Assembly (NCBI GenBank): GCA_017397605.1
Contig: JAFQII010000162.1
Location: 1 to 5,691, forward strand
Length of the DNA: 5,691 nucleotides
Source of the DNA: Clostridia bacterium
GTDB lineage: Bacteria; Bacillota; Clostridia; Oscillospirales; CAG-382
Direction: 5' to 3'
Below are positions 4,923 to 5,691 of the stretch, one piece after another. Position 1 is the first letter of the stretch. Every line of letters starts with the position of its first letter. The notes below the pieces were generated by a model, which saw nothing but the letters and a program-made list of their open reading frames with translations, did no database searches and was not told the DNA's origin. Both the position numbers and the translations under genes were made by a program.

Positions 4923-5691
4923 AAGCGCGGTGCCCGCCGATCTGTCGGTTGCGGTCGCGGGCAGTCGCGCCTTCCTCAAAATTCATGCCCTTGAGCACGG
5001 TGTTTTTGCCGTATTTCTGTTTGAGACCCAAGATGGCATGCTGCAGATTTTTTTCACGCTCCATGGCGAGTTGCTCGCGGCGGCGTTTGCGTTCCAAGGC
5101 TTCGTAATCGACAAACATGCAGAGCTGCTCGGGCGGTTCTTCTTTTTTTGTGTTTGCCCCCTCGGGCGCGAGACGGCATGCGGCGATCGTGATACGGCGT
5201 ATCAGCAGATCCGGATCCGTGATGCGTTCAAACAGCAAGACGACAGCTTCGGTGATTTGCTTGGTGGAAGACATTTGCGTCGGGAAATTGACCGTCCCGT
5301 GCGCGTGTACGGGAAGCTGTCTGCCGTAAGGATCGGTCGTGATTTTGCCGTGGTAACGCGCACGGCGAACGGGATCCGTCAGGCTTTCGATATCATACCC
5401 TACCGTCAAGGTGATCTGATCGGTCACAAGGCGTTTGGCAACCAGATCAAAGGTCAGGTTGTCCGCCATCTCACGCGCGATCAGACGCGCTTTTGAAAAC
5501 GTATAAGGGCATTGCAAGACCTGCCCGGTACTCAAGCTGTTGGTCGTCGGCGTATACGCCTTTGCCTGCGCAACAGTGCAAGGCTCCCATCCCCACGCAT
5601 GGTCGATCAACAGTTCCGCATTGATGCCAAACAGTTTGTAAAGCAGATCTTCTCCCCGCTTGCTTGTAGAGCATCTTGCGATATCGCCCAT
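4921..5691 (-). CDS. Y-family translesion DNA polymerase, C-terminal part (N-terminus beyond the window)
   Basis: The last 256 residues of a DinB/UmuC-type polymerase that copies past damaged bases. The catalytic palm and fingers lie outside the window. What remains: the end of the helix-hairpin-helix/thumb region (MGDIARCS, LLYKLFGINAELLIDHAWGWEP, about 1-37), the linker into the little-finger domain (NSLSTGQVLQCPY, 51-63), and the little finger with LVTDQITLTVGYDIE (88-102), TTDPYGRQLPVHAHGT (118-133) and LLIRRITIAA (162-171). EQLCMF (188-193) fits the QLxLF type of beta-clamp binding motif. A charged helix (194-226) leads to the family tail KYGKNTVLKGMNFEEGAT (226-243) and RDRNRQIGGHRA. 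The Met at the window edge is most likely internal, since full members have about 200 more residues before it. The YolD-like gene follows on the same strand, as is typical. SOS control would be expected, but the promoter is out of view. Confidence 0.93.
   Translation of the reverse strand: MGDIARCSTSKRGEDLLYKLFGINAELLIDHAWGWEPCTVAQAKAYTPTTNSLSTGQVLQCPYTFSKARLIAREMADNLTFDLVAKRLVTDQITLTVGYDIESLTDPVRRARYHGKITTDPYGRQLPVHAHGTVNFPTQMSSTKQITEAVVLLFERITDPDLLIRRITIAACRLAPEGANTKKEEPPEQLCMFVDYEALERKRRREQLAMEREKNLQHAILGLKQKYGKNTVLKGMNFEEGATARDRNRQIGGHRA

Noticed and set aside
4930..5496. A 188-codon plus-strand frame opposite the polymerase
   Set aside because: The minus strand matches the Y-family polymerase C-terminus closely; this frame has no SD or motif.
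5689..5691. ATG at the window edge as the true polymerase start
   Set aside because: The protein would lack all catalytic residues; the sequence after it matches the interior of full-length family members.

Overview
The window looks like chromosomal DNA of a gut-type member of the Firmicutes, probably class Clostridia. This rests on strong Shine-Dalgarno sequences (GGAGG), a tRNA-Trp T-box leader, a Y-family polymerase next to a YolD-like gene, and a secreted SGNH hydrolase with C-terminal repeat modules. The genus cannot be named from the sequence alone. I recognise five protein genes. Two of them, the hydrolase and the polymerase, run off the window ends.

Left part (1-1561): the minus strand codes for the first 441 residues of an exported SGNH/GDSL-type hydrolase whose C-terminus lies beyond position 1. 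Its leader (1324-1401) has an SD and a plausible sigma-A promoter. It is divergent from the next unit, and the region between the two promoters contains an AT-rich inverted repeat.

Middle (1527-3268): a self-contained plus-strand unit. A consensus promoter (TTGACA-17-TGATATAAT) drives a leader of about 340 nt that has the features of a tryptophan T-box riboswitch: a UGG specifier, a UGGC acceptor-binding bulge and a terminator/antiterminator switch. It controls one gene, the tryptophan synthase beta subunit trpB. Two hairpins follow its stop codon, then a smaller one and a strong intrinsic terminator shared with the convergent neighbour. No trpA or other trp gene is visible, so this trpB appears to be a stand-alone, tRNA-controlled enzyme that could make tryptophan from free indole (inference).

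Right part (3259-5691): three minus-strand genes. Reading leftward they are the C-terminal part of a Y-family (translesion) DNA polymerase, a YolD-like protein of the type usually found beside such polymerases, and a class I SAM-dependent methyltransferase. The polymerase and YolD genes probably form a DNA-damage module. They are separated by a 201 bp spacer made almost entirely of back-to-back inverted repeats. The methyltransferase has an intrinsic-terminator-like hairpin whose U-tract touches its SD, and a second palindrome lies just upstream, so its expression may be attenuated.

The known genes explain most of the window. The least explained parts are the hairpin-packed spacer (4753-4922), the methyltransferase leader (4055-4147) and the hairpins behind trpB (3127-3186). 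I see no CRISPR array, tRNA, rRNA, transposase or clearly new multi-gene system.
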